Counted from the first letter of the stretch, positions 45,668 to 54,442 are shown. The stretch: 64,000 nt of DNA from Hafnia alvei (GCF_964063325.1 NZ_OZ061315.1:3410001-3474000); one strand, 5' to 3'. Notes: generated by a model not told the origin, from the letters alone. Translations and numbers: made by a program.

Positions 45668-46303
45668 CTACTTATTCTGATCGATCAGGAATTTCACTAC
45701 ATCTGCAAACTCAGAACGGTAACCATCAATGGTTTTACTCTGCATTCCGTCATTCTTAACCTGATATTGACCATCAACATAGAATGATGGGGTACCACGA
45801 ACATCGAAGGCCTCTACGGCACTTTGTTGTTTTGCAGTGATTGATTTCACCATAAAGCTATGTAGTGCGCCGTCATATTCTTCAGCTGGTATACCCGCCT
45901 GAATAAATACCTGACGAATATCCTCTTTGTTCTTTATCGATTGCTCTTTCTGCACAGCATCGAAGAGAGGCTTCTCTACTTTGTTTTCAACTCCCAGTGC
46001 AATGGCTACAGACCATGCTTCTGTCAGCGCTTCCCCCATCGACCCCATGGCGCCTACGTGATATTTCACCACTTTATCGTTCTGAGGTAAGCGTTCGTTA
46101 ACGGCTTCACTGACTTTATAAACACTTGCAAACTGGCTGCATGGCGGGCAATAAAAGGAGAAAAACTCAACTACGGCAGGGGCGTTGGGTACCTTATTTT
46201 TCAATTTTACGTACTGTTCGCCTTCCTGATAGTCTGCCGCGTGTGATGCAAAAGAAAATAAAGAGAATGTGCTGAATAGCGCCAGCAAAAGATATTTTTT
46301 CAT
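45668..46303 (-). CDS. DsbA-family thiol oxidase with CPPC active site
   Basis: This 211-residue periplasmic protein is a DsbA paralogue. The signal peptide ends near SHA (residue 22). The redox site is FYCPPC at residues 52-55 in place of the CPHC of DsbA, and the cis-Pro loop reads VRGTPS. A CPPC motif is known from the Salmonella plasmid protein SrgA, a substrate-restricted oxidase. The frame is open upstream to 46360, but the start at 46303 gives MKKYLLLALF. No DsbB or DsbI partner lies nearby. The next gene upstream on the same strand is an Ivy-type inhibitor whose active loop is closed by a disulfide, a plausible client. Confidence 0.85.
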   Translation of the reverse strand: MKKYLLLALFSTFSLFSFASHAADYQEGEQYVKLKNKVPNAPAVVEFFSFYCPPCSQFASVYKVSEAVNERLPQNDKVVKYHVGAMGSMGEALTEAWSVAIALGVENKVEKPLFDAVQKEQSIKNKEDIRQVFIQAGIPAEEYDGALHSFMVKSITAKQQSAVEAFDVRGTPSFYVDGQYQVKNDGMQSKTIDGYRSEFADVVKFLIDQNK

Positions 46304-46499
46304 ATTTGTGAACATTACCGTCATTAGAGAGTTAAACAACGGCCAAAATGTTAGCATCAACGGTTATAAAACCCTGCTGGCTTTACGGTTTATTACACAG
46401 TCAATGACATAGAAAGACAAACACGATTATTAATTGCTCGCTGATAGTTTCGAAAGAAAATACTTTATATGCAACACATCATAAACGTGATCTACTGAT

Positions 46500-46535
46500 G
46501 TATTCCCCAAGCGATAAACAGACCTTGGGGAATAC
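46500..46535. repeat. 12-bp perfect inverted repeat between the Ivy and DsbA-like genes
   Basis: GTATTCCCCAAG and CTTGGGGAATAC are separated by 12 bases. Neither side has a T tract, so it is not a standard terminator. It could stabilise the 3' end of the Ivy-type gene mRNA or bind a protein. The rest of the 254-base gap shows nothing clear. Confidence 0.6.
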
Positions 46536-46557
46536 CAACCGAAAATGCGTTAAAAAA

Positions 46558-47019
46558 TTAATTCCAATCAGGCGCGCTTTCAATTTGCTTGGTGAGCATC
46601 GCTTTCATCTGACTATCTGGCTTACCCAGCCACTGGTATTTTGCGTGTTTGCTTGGATGGTCAAGCGCGTCAGGGGTATCCGCTATTTCCACACGAACTC
46701 CCCAAACCTGTTTTTTATCATTGCTAAACGCCACGTACATAAAATTATTCGCGCAGTCATGCGGCTTACAAATATTGCCAACCTGATATTTTTTACCTTG
46801 CCACGTTACCCATTCTGGCGGCGTTGAGGTGCCAGAGCCTTTACGTGCCCATACCGGCAAGTTTTTCTGCCCTTTCACCATCTTCTGCCATGTTTGCTGA
46901 TAGCCTGATTGTTGTACCAGCTCCGAGGTTGAGACCGGTATCGAAGCCGCTAAGCTGGCGGTGCTCAAACTCATAACAGCCCCTAACAGCGCCGCTCGTA
47001 GTATTTTTTTATCAGTCAT
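46558..47019 (-). CDS. ivy: Ivy-family vertebrate lysozyme inhibitor
   Basis: This 153-residue periplasmic protein has a signal peptide (hydrophobic stretch ending near SLAA, residue 25) and the Ivy signature CKPHDC at residues 84-89, the loop that plugs the active site of C-type lysozyme. WQKMVKGQKNLPVWARKG and YQVGNICKPHDCANN follow the family. The frame allows a start at 47028, but MTDKKILRAALL at 47019 is a better signal peptide start. It would protect the cell wall against host lysozyme. It precedes the DsbA paralogue on the same strand. Confidence 0.82.
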   Translation of the reverse strand: MTDKKILRAALLGAVMSLSTASLAASIPVSTSELVQQSGYQQTWQKMVKGQKNLPVWARKGSGTSTPPEWVTWQGKKYQVGNICKPHDCANNFMYVAFSNDKKQVWGVRVEIADTPDALDHPSKHAKYQWLGKPDSQMKAMLTKQIESAPDWN

Positions 47020-47214
47020 TATCAACATCCTTTACAGTCAAATATCTATAACAAATCGAATAATAAGAAAACATACATGTATTTTATATGACCGCGCCAT
47101 ACCGTAAAAGTTGATCCATACCACGAAAGTTAGGACAAAAAAGCGGGAAATACTCGTTGGTATGACAACTTAAGGTAAGCTATCAACCATAAGAATCGAC
47201 CAGAGAAAACCAGC

Positions 47215-48066
47215 ATGTTCACACTCCCTTCGTTGCCACCGCTAGAAAAAAGCCTGCACAGCGCAGAACTTGCGCACCCATTAAATAAGCTAGAAGAAGA
47301 TAAGATTTCACAGATGGTGGCCGATCTGGATTTGAACGGTTCGATCAAAGAGCATTACTTAACCGGCTGGATGGGGCTATGTCCGCTGGTGATGATCCGT
47401 AATTATCAGGACAAACGCGGCACCTCAAACGGTTTTATGCTGACGCGTCCGGGTCATTTTCGTTTTAGCGTGCAGGCTATTACCTTTCGTATTCCCAAGT
47501 TTCTGCTGTGGGCAACGTTTCGCCGCAAACCGCGAACAATGTCACTGATTGCCTACCAGCAATTAGGTGAAAACGGCGGTGGCCTGATGCAATACCGCAA
47601 TATTCTTGATAGTGAAATGAAAGAGACGGTCAATCAGCAATGGCGAGATATTAATGATTACCTCGGAGCCGCCTGCTATCAGGTTGAAAACGACTATCCG
47701 CTGTGGCAAATACTTGAGAAAACGGTAACGGAAGAGAAAGCTAACAGCTTGGCGGCCACATTGGCCTCTAATGGTAAAAAGCTGCAAAAAGATGATGAGT
47801 TTAGCGGACTATGGCAAGGCGAGCTCTTTATTGCCACCCGCCCTGCGGGTGAAACGTCACCAGCCACATCGGTCATTATAAGCTGGCAAGACGGCGCTGA
47901 TATTGGCAGCTATCTTTATGGCTGGTTGAATAACGAACAAGGTGAAAAGCAGCTCGCATTAGCTATCCGCCCTGGAAAAAATGAGCAGTTTTTCACGCTC
48001 AACCGCTTCGATGCCGAGCACGTCCAACGCGCAGCCGCATTGTTTAAATTGGTGACATCTGAATAA
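47215..48066 (+). CDS. hypothetical protein
   Basis: I do not recognise this 283-residue protein. It has no signal peptide; it begins with a Pro-rich stretch (LPSLPPLEKSL), and has one moderately hydrophobic stretch near residues 88-100 (FRIPKFLLWATF). The C-terminal half reads like a soluble alpha/beta domain with TSVIISWQDGADIGSYLYGWL and ends in NRFDAEHVQRAAALFKL. Composition resembles the housekeeping genes. It is divergent from the Ivy-type gene and followed by a strong terminator, so it is probably a single-gene unit. Confidence 0.65.
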   Translation: MFTLPSLPPLEKSLHSAELAHPLNKLEEDKISQMVADLDLNGSIKEHYLTGWMGLCPLVMIRNYQDKRGTSNGFMLTRPGHFRFSVQAITFRIPKFLLWATFRRKPRTMSLIAYQQLGENGGGLMQYRNILDSEMKETVNQQWRDINDYLGAACYQVENDYPLWQILEKTVTEEKANSLAATLASNGKKLQKDDEFSGLWQGELFIATRPAGETSPATSVIISWQDGADIGSYLYGWLNNEQGEKQLALAIRPGKNEQFFTLNRFDAEHVQRAAALFKLVTSE

Positions 48067-48071
48067 TAAAA

Positions 48072-48100
48072 ACGGGGGCAATTAACTGCCCCCGTTTTTT
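48072..48100. terminator. bidirectional terminator after the hypothetical gene
   Basis: The 9-bp stem ACGGGGGCA / TGCCCCCGT is bounded by A and T tracts between convergent genes. It serves both the hypothetical gene and the Zir-like cluster. Confidence 0.9.
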
Positions 48101-48109
48101 ATTGGCCAC

Positions 48110-49200
48110 TTACGGCACGATACACGTTACACCTTCACTGACATTGGCATGGTTAGAGACCATATGTCCTGACGATATATACATATAAAAATAAGCATCT
48201 TCAGCCGCGATCCCCAGAGAAGACGACCATAATACGACTCCCTTGTGTGGAGCATCACTCATGCTGCTTCCCCACTCCTGCCACAGCGATCCACTCGGAA
48301 TTCCACGCGCCCCCTCTTTTGTAGACAACTCATCGTCTGTCGGCAATCGGTAGCCTTGATTCTCACACCAGGCTTTTGCGTCATACCAGTTCAGTGGTTT
48401 TTCAGTATTAAAGATAAAGAATAGCTGCGGATTAAAGATTATTGATGCTTTAACCTCATTGTGTCGCGCCGTTATCCTGAATCCCCCTTTCGCCTTGATA
48501 GTAACCAGCCCTGTATCACTCACGGTCGCAATAGCTGGATTACTGGTCGTCCATTCATCAATTTGGTCGGCCACGTTATCAGTGACAATTTGTATTTGCG
48601 CCCCTGCATATGCAGTCTGAAGTTTAGCATCGGCGGGAACAGTATATTTTGCCGTTTGATTATTCGGCGCAACAATATAATTAATGATATTGAGTATATG
48701 CGGGTTAACAGGACCAGTAGGAATATTGTCGTTGTCGTCATAAGAACTAATATCGGCAATGGAGACCTTAGCGTTTTCCCGTGGAACACCGGTGAGAGTG
48801 GTCGGGGTAATATTAACGCGATAGTGCAACCCTTATCTGCAGGATGAATAACATATTCATTTATAGCGGTTGCCAACACATGTTTATTGCTACTCGCATC
48901 AGTACAAATCCACTCAACGGTGGGGAGTGTAATTTCCTGATCGCCCTCAGCGTCAGTCACTTTCCACGTTAACTCTATTTTATCAGCAATATCTAACTCT
49001 TCGCCCTCATCCACATTGTTATATTCACGGCTAAAATCCACTCTGTCTGGCTCGTTCTTACCATTATAAATAACTGGCGCCGTACCATTAATAACCCCAG
49101 TACCCCCCGTTAGGTCAGTAGCATAAGCTATCCCTAACGACCCCAAAGAGGTCAATAAAATAAATGCCACTACACGATTGTTGAGACACATTTTCTTCAT
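48110..49200 (-). pseudogene. frameshifted exported Ig-like/lectin-like protein (Zir-like third component)
   Basis: Two overlapping frames together encode one protein of about 365 residues, split by a one-base shift near 48827. The first part (from 49200) has a signal peptide ending at AYA and the module GVINGTAPV...DAEGD...ADKGC. The second frame continues with HYRVNITPTTLTGVP...DISSYDDNDNIPTGP. The neighbouring protein at 49261-50148 shows the same sequence order without a break, which exposes the shift: one missing C in TGC-CAC would restore it. After the break follow a group-2 bacterial Ig-like domain (about 48658-48431) and a C-terminal lectin-like domain (48430-48113) with WYDAKAWC, GYRLPTDDEL, WSSS and VTCIVP, as at invasin tips. 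It may be inactive, or the base may be a sequencing error. Confidence 0.75.
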
Positions 49201-49260
49201 GACTTCATCCTGCAATGAGAATTGGGTGCCGAAGCACCCAACTCTTATTATTTATGCAGA

Positions 49261-50148
49261 TTACTTACGCTTGCTCGATTTCAGCACAGATTTAACTTTC
49301 GCGGTGTAATCGACTTTCAGGCTGTAGCCCTGAACACCATCAGCGCCTGCCGTTGCGAACACATTTTTCGCTTCAGCATTCGTGGCTGGGATGACCAGAT
49401 CTTTGTTATCCGTGCCGTTTACAGCATAACCGCCTGCGGTACCGGTGGTTGCACTGGTGCCATCGAAGAACCATTTGTAGCTATAGTTAGCCGATGCGTC
49501 GAGTTCGCCAGCGTCTTGCTTACCGTTGTTGTTGACGTCATACCAAACTTTGAACTGATAAGTATGGCCGACCAACAGTTTGCTATCTGCTTTGCCGATC
49601 AGGTTAACCGTTGGTTCTGCGCTATCAACAATCGCGGTACCGATTGTGCCGCCCACGATTGGGCCATCAGGGATATTGTCGCTGTTATCGTATTTACTGA
49701 TATCGTTGATAACAATCGTTTGACCGGTGGTTGGCACCCCCGTTGACGTTTGCTCAACGATTTCTGCCCCCAGATAAAGCCCGGCGTCTGCGTTCTGGAT
49801 GGTGTAATCAGCTTTGCCATCGTTACCGCTCAGCATCACTTTGTTAGCCCCAACGCCATCGGTCGTGGTGAACCATTTAATAGAGGCCGTACTGCTGTCG
49901 GTATCCCCTTCAGCGTCTTCTAGCACATAGCTCAGCGTGATTTTATCGCCTGGTGACATGGCATCAACGGAACCGCTGTGGTGATCGTTACCAAAAGCAA
50001 CGCTGTGATTAGCACCTGCAGCGCTCGCTTTCAGCACGGGAACAGTACCGTTCAGCGTGCCCGCAGAGTCCGTCATAACGGCCATCGCAAACGGGCTACA
50101 GCTGGCGAAAACAAAGGTTGCAAGCAGTGTTTTATTAAGTTTTTTCAT
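49261..50148 (-). CDS. exported two-module protein of the Zir-like cluster
   Basis: This 295-residue protein has a signal peptide (cleavage near SPFAMA, residue 23) and two modules. Module 1 (about 27-165) holds GTLNGTVPVL, LEDAEGD and DISKYDNSDNIPDGP and recurs in the third gene. Module 2 (about 168-283) holds AIVDSAEPTVNL, GHTYQFKVWYD, a calcium-loop-like DVNNNGKQD, YKWFFDG, GGYAV and ATAGADGVQGYSLKVDY, and recurs at the C-terminus of the exporter gene upstream. In Salmonella, ZirS and ZirU are small proteins exported by the invasin-like ZirT; this looks like their counterpart. Role inferred; the tail is Lys/Ser-rich. Confidence 0.7.
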   Translation of the reverse strand: MKKLNKTLLATFVFASCSPFAMAVMTDSAGTLNGTVPVLKASAAGANHSVAFGNDHHSGSVDAMSPGDKITLSYVLEDAEGDTDSSTASIKWFTTTDGVGANKVMLSGNDGKADYTIQNADAGLYLGAEIVEQTSTGVPTTGQTIVINDISKYDNSDNIPDGPIVGGTIGTAIVDSAEPTVNLIGKADSKLLVGHTYQFKVWYDVNNNGKQDAGELDASANYSYKWFFDGTSATTGTAGGYAVNGTDNKDLVIPATNAEAKNVFATAGADGVQGYSLKVDYTAKVKSVLKSSKRK

Positions 50149-50203
50149 ATCAAGAATGACTCATTAAGTTAATATTAATTATTATCTGAATAGTCTGAGC
50201 TTA

Positions 50204-52459
50204 TTATTTCGCACGCAGCTTATTCATGATTTGTTGTCCCGATGGCGTGAGTTGATAGTCAACTTTCAATTCATATCCCTGCACACCATCCGCACCCGCA
50301 TTGGCTAATACTTGACTCGCCTCTGCATTCGTTTTTGGAATTAAAATAGTATTATTCTCAGTCGCGCTTACCGCATAACCGCCTTTCGTTCCATTTGGGG
50401 AAATACCATCAAACATCCATTTATAATCAACCAGTGAAATTAGGGGAGTCGGATCGCTATCGGAAACAGTTTCCCGATCTGTTGCATCCCATTGCCCGTT
50501 ATTATTGCTGTCATAGGCAATTTTAAATTGATATTTATGACCTAATTGAAGCAGGTTTCGCTTTGTCGCCGTTAAATTAACGGTTGGATTTTCACTATCA
50601 ACAATGGCGCTATAAATCATTGTGCTTGCGGAGCTAAAATCGACCAGCACGGCATTTGTTTTCTGGGTGCCGTCATCATGTTTGGATGCAATAACGGAAA
50701 ACACCCCATTCATCGTACTGCCTAATATCGCTTGAGAACCCGATGGCGGCTCTTTAAAGAACAGATATTCCCCCCCTGATTTGCAGTCACTTTTCGAGGC
50801 GTGAATAGCAATTTCTTGAGAGTGAGACTTATCTTCCATTTTATAGGCATGGAAGGTCAGGTTCAGATTCTTGGCATCCAACGGCGTTGTTTCACCGGCT
50901 AGCCCAGTCACTTTTGCACCACTGGCGTGCAAGTTTGCGAAATTATTGCCATTCGCTAAAAGCTTAATCGCTTTTTTCTGCTCGCCGCTGTCATCAATAA
51001 CTAATTGGTAATCAATCGGGGCTTCCGCCACGATGATATTGACGGTGTTCGACTGTTTTGTATGTCCTTTATCATCGACTAAAGTAACGGCAAGGCGGTA
51101 TTTATTCGCGCTAGGATCGGTTGAATCTACCCATGCAGGAAAGGTCAGCGTCCAGTGGTTATTTTGCCCGTTGCTGATGCTTTCAGCCGTTAGCGCCGGC
51201 AACCCGAGCGTACTTTCTGGGTTGAAATTGCTCATTGGCACCCATTTAGCACTTTTAATTTTCAGGTGCGAAGTGACTGTGGCATTCGCTGTCCAATGGC
51301 AGCCTTCATAAGCCTCGGCGCTGTCGGGATCGTCTGAAAGAATACAGGCCGCCGCAGTGCCCGTTGGTTTGAGATAAAGCCCCACGTCCAGATCGTTTTT
51401 CTCACGGTACTCCAGCACGATGTCATTGTTACGATCGACAAAATCCATGCGGCTACCTGCAAGACTGCGCATCTTCGCCACTTCATCGCCATCAAGCTGT
51501 TTTGATAACGGGACGCCAATGCGGTAATCCAGATTTATATTCGCCGTCACTTCTCTTTGAGCCGAATCCCCTTTTTTGTATCCTGCCTGCACGGTAATCA
51601 GCGGAACCGGCGTATAGTCGATACCGACCGTTACGGCCGAGGGGTCTTCCTGCAAGCTATCCTTGCCGAATAATGCCACCTGATCGCCATAGTATTGCTC
51701 GTATACCACGGACGAACCCAACTGTGGATAAGCGGGGAGATAGGCCTGTAATCGAATATCCCAGCCGCGTGCAGGTCGTTCCTGATAATCATCAAAATCA
51801 GGGGAATCTTTCCATGAGGAGAGCGGCATATAATAATTGCTGCTCAGTTTTAAAAAATTAGTCCAGGCTTCTCCGCCTAATCCTGCTCGATGATGACCAC
51901 GGGTTATATCGCGGTCATAAAAAAGATTAGAACCTAGCATCCAGTCTTCATTTAAATTATGGCGAATGCCTGTCCCCATATTTGCAACAGTACGTCCATC
52001 TTTGTTATGGACTGAAAATTGACTAAACCAGAGATCGCTTTCCCCTTCATACCATGGAATTAAATAATCAAGCGAAGAACCCTCAAGGCTTCCCCGATCG
52101 TTAATACTTAAATTTGTTGCAACATGACCATAGGGTGAAAGCAGCGACTCAATTTTTGACTGCGCTGTCGCCGTAGCTAGATTTTTTCCATACTGTAATG
52201 CTTCTGACTTCATACCTTCCGGTGTTAGATTCTGAAAATGACTCTGAGCTTCATTGACTAAAACTTCAGAAGTTTTCCTCTCAAGAGGGCTATCTTTTTC
52301 ATTTGAAACTTTCGTTGAAGAAGCATTATTTTGGTTCGATACTGTATCGCTACTAATGCCTAGATCGGGTAGCGTATTATTATTAGATGAATAACTAACA
52401 CCTGCAAATAGAATGCTTAGCGATGGCGCTATCAATAAATATAAAATTATCTTTTTCAT
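50204..52459 (-). CDS. ZirT-like inverse autotransporter (intimin/invasin beta-domain) exporter
   Basis: This 751-residue outer-membrane protein has a signal peptide (ending near GVSYS, about residue 25), a Ser/Asn-rich linker, and an inverse-autotransporter beta-barrel at about residues 90-350. The barrel motifs include GKNLATATAQSKIESLLSPYGHVATNLSI-type helix, DYLIPWYE, GTGIRHNLNEDWMLGSNLFYDRD, GGEAWTNFLKLSSNYY and RGWDIRLQAYLP. Ig-like extracellular domains follow (about 400-600), with two Cys pairs, and then a C-terminal module from about residue 610 matching module 2 of the next gene. The ATG at 52459 is preferred over the GTG two codons upstream. The gene heads a three-gene run, and its DNA is AT-richer than its neighbours. 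Confidence 0.78.
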   Translation of the reverse strand: MKKIILYLLIAPSLSILFAGVSYSSNNNTLPDLGISSDTVSNQNNASSTKVSNEKDSPLERKTSEVLVNEAQSHFQNLTPEGMKSEALQYGKNLATATAQSKIESLLSPYGHVATNLSINDRGSLEGSSLDYLIPWYEGESDLWFSQFSVHNKDGRTVANMGTGIRHNLNEDWMLGSNLFYDRDITRGHHRAGLGGEAWTNFLKLSSNYYMPLSSWKDSPDFDDYQERPARGWDIRLQAYLPAYPQLGSSVVYEQYYGDQVALFGKDSLQEDPSAVTVGIDYTPVPLITVQAGYKKGDSAQREVTANINLDYRIGVPLSKQLDGDEVAKMRSLAGSRMDFVDRNNDIVLEYREKNDLDVGLYLKPTGTAAACILSDDPDSAEAYEGCHWTANATVTSHLKIKSAKWVPMSNFNPESTLGLPALTAESISNGQNNHWTLTFPAWVDSTDPSANKYRLAVTLVDDKGHTKQSNTVNIIVAEAPIDYQLVIDDSGEQKKAIKLLANGNNFANLHASGAKVTGLAGETTPLDAKNLNLTFHAYKMEDKSHSQEIAIHASKSDCKSGGEYLFFKEPPSGSQAILGSTMNGVFSVIASKHDDGTQKTNAVLVDFSSASTMIYSAIVDSENPTVNLTATKRNLLQLGHKYQFKIAYDSNNNGQWDATDRETVSDSDPTPLISLVDYKWMFDGISPNGTKGGYAVSATENNTILIPKTNAEASQVLANAGADGVQGYELKVDYQLTPSGQQIMNKLRAK

Positions 52460-52835
52460 ATGCACCGAGAGCTATTATTAACAGGGAGTTGTTTTTATAT
52501 AATGAGAAATTTAAAAATCCCTTACCGAACCGCGAATGACCCAAATTATGAGCGAGTCGTCTAAACATTAAAACGTCCAAAAATGGATAAAATATTAACT
52601 TGACCAAGAAAACCAACCCTGTAAAACGCCATTAAAAACGATAAAAACAAGATAATTCAAAAGGATAAATAATATTAATTTTTTATATGTAGTATGACTT
52701 AATTATGAATATCTATATAATAACACCTCCACGAATTGAATATGGACCTGTTCTTATTCTATATATAAGAAATAAATTTAATTATAACAGTAGGGCTTAA
52801 TAATAAAAAATAGCATTTTATCAAGCAGGAACCGC
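52460..52835. other. AT-rich regulatory gap upstream of the Zir-like cluster
   Basis: About 375 bases of very AT-rich DNA with no supportable gene. It must hold the promoter of the exporter gene and is the kind of DNA that H-NS silences. I could not assign a -10/-35 pair with confidence. Confidence 0.55.
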
Positions 52836-53483
52836 TTAGTAGTTACGAGGGAAGCTATTAAGGATTTTGATCAGCTTGCCATGCTGAATATCGATATAAC
52901 CACCGAAGCGCAGGTCCGCCAGCACTTTCATTACACCACTACGTGCGAGATTTGAACGCTGTAAAATATAATCCGCAACGCTTAACTTCGCGCGCTCGCT
53001 ATCTGAATAATGCGATAAGTCTTGGAGAAAGAGACAAACAGTTTCATAGGTAGAGCTGTTTATCAGCATAGATTCATGGTGTAACTGACGATCGTTGAGG
53101 TAGCCCTGATAGTAAAAAACATCGCGCCACAGCGACTGCTGCTCAATGATCGTCATGGCGGCTTGCAACGGCAACGTACTGACTTCAACGTCTGCCGGAA
53201 ACTTTAAGTGATAATATTGAGATCGATAAGCAGAGCCTTGCAGCCCAAGAATTGATGGCGCAAAAGCCGTTTCCACAAGGCGATTATCTGACTCACGCCA
53301 TATATCGACCCGCCCTTTTGTCACCAGATAAACCTCATACTCCGCGTGTTTATCTTTTAAACGAGCCTCGATGTTCTTGCCATCGCGTAGATAAGGTTTG
53401 GAGATACTGATAAAAGCAGTCATCAAACGATGAATGCTTTCCAGAGGCTTTTCTATGACGCTACGATTATTGAGATGACCCAT
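52836..53483 (-). CDS. IprA-family winged-helix regulator
   Basis: This 215-residue protein has a CRP-like N-terminal fold (VYLVTKGRVDIW) without clear ligand residues and a C-terminal winged helix (LSVADYILQRSNLARSGVMKVLADLRFGGYIDIQHGKLIKI). It resembles E. coli IprA (YaiV), a regulator of peroxide resistance, in motif order including ALWR-type IIEQQSLWRDVF. It lies directly upstream of the Zir-like cluster on the same strand, which suggests but does not prove that it controls that cluster. Confidence 0.75.
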   Translation of the reverse strand: MGHLNNRSVIEKPLESIHRLMTAFISISKPYLRDGKNIEARLKDKHAEYEVYLVTKGRVDIWRESDNRLVETAFAPSILGLQGSAYRSQYYHLKFPADVEVSTLPLQAAMTIIEQQSLWRDVFYYQGYLNDRQLHHESMLINSSTYETVCLFLQDLSHYSDSERAKLSVADYILQRSNLARSGVMKVLADLRFGGYIDIQHGKLIKILNSFPRNY

Positions 53484-53641
53484 AAAAATGCCAAGTTTAT
53501 TGTTAGTTTAGTCAGTATATCCTAAATCATTCAGGGCGCAGAAAAGTCCCCTATTGGCGCCCCCTATTGACAATAATTGGCTTTTCTTCCTTACGCATAA
53601 CATGCCACCTTTTCTTTCGACGATGGCAATCCCACGTTTAC

Positions 53642-54442
53642 CTACCACCACTGATGGAAATGGTGTACCGGCCCAATGCCGTGGCCAACTTCTAAGGAAT
53701 CAGCGGCCTCTAAGGCTTTTTGCAGATAATTTTTCGCGGCAAACACCGTTTCACTCCAGCTCTGATATCGCGGACGCAACGCTGCAAGCGCCGCGGATAG
53801 CGTGCAGCCCGTGCCGTGGGTATGGCGGGTATTCACCCGTGGAGCGGTAAATCGCTGTTCGCCTTGGCGACTAAATAGCCAGTCCGGGCTTTCGCTATCG
53901 CTCAGATGCCCGCCTTTCATCAATACCGCTTGGCAGCCCATGTCTAACAGGGCATAGCCTTGGCGACGCATCTCATCTTCATTGGTCGCCATTGGGCAGG
54001 CTAAAAGCGCTGCTGCTTCGGGCAAGTTTGGGGTAATCAGCGCGACTTTGGGGAGTAATAAATCGCGCACGGCCTGCACCGCTTCAGGGGCTAACAGCGG
54101 ATCACCGCTTTTCGCCACCATCACCGTATCCAACACCACAAAGGGGATAGGATACAGGTCTAACGCCTGCGCGACCTGAGCAACGATATCGGCATTGGCC
54201 AGCATGCCAATTTTCGCACTGTCGATGCGTACATCGGTGAGTACCGACGCCAACTGCGCCCCCACAAACTTCGGTTCAATCTCATACACAGACTGCACAC
54301 CGCACGTGTTCTGCGCCACCAGCGCCGTAATCACGCTGGTGCCGTAGGCGCTCAAAGCTGAGAAGGTTTTGAGATCGGCCTGAATGCCTGCGCCACCGCT
54401 CGGATCGGTTCCTGCAATCGTTAATGCATTAATACGTTTCAT
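53642..54442 (-). CDS. thiD: hydroxymethylpyrimidine/phosphomethylpyrimidine kinase ThiD
   Basis: This 266-residue ribokinase-fold enzyme phosphorylates HMP and HMP-phosphate in thiamine synthesis and salvage. ALTIAGTDPSGGAGIQADLKTF, TALVAQNT, PNLPEAAAL and the anion hole/catalytic motif HGTGCTLSAA are diagnostic. Its ATG overlaps the thiM stop by four bases, so it is cotranslated with thiM under the upstream TPP riboswitch. Confidence 0.97.
   Translation of the reverse strand: MKRINALTIAGTDPSGGAGIQADLKTFSALSAYGTSVITALVAQNTCGVQSVYEIEPKFVGAQLASVLTDVRIDSAKIGMLANADIVAQVAQALDLYPIPFVVLDTVMVAKSGDPLLAPEAVQAVRDLLLPKVALITPNLPEAAALLACPMATNEDEMRRQGYALLDMGCQAVLMKGGHLSDSESPDWLFSRQGEQRFTAPRVNTRHTHGTGCTLSAALAALRPRYQSWSETVFAAKNYLQKALEAADSLEVGHGIGPVHHFHQWW

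Noticed and set aside
48520..48829. Programmed -1 frameshift in the third Zir-like gene
   Set aside because: The overlap has no X-XXY-YYZ slippery heptamer or clear downstream pseudoknot; a simple one-base loss explains the data better.
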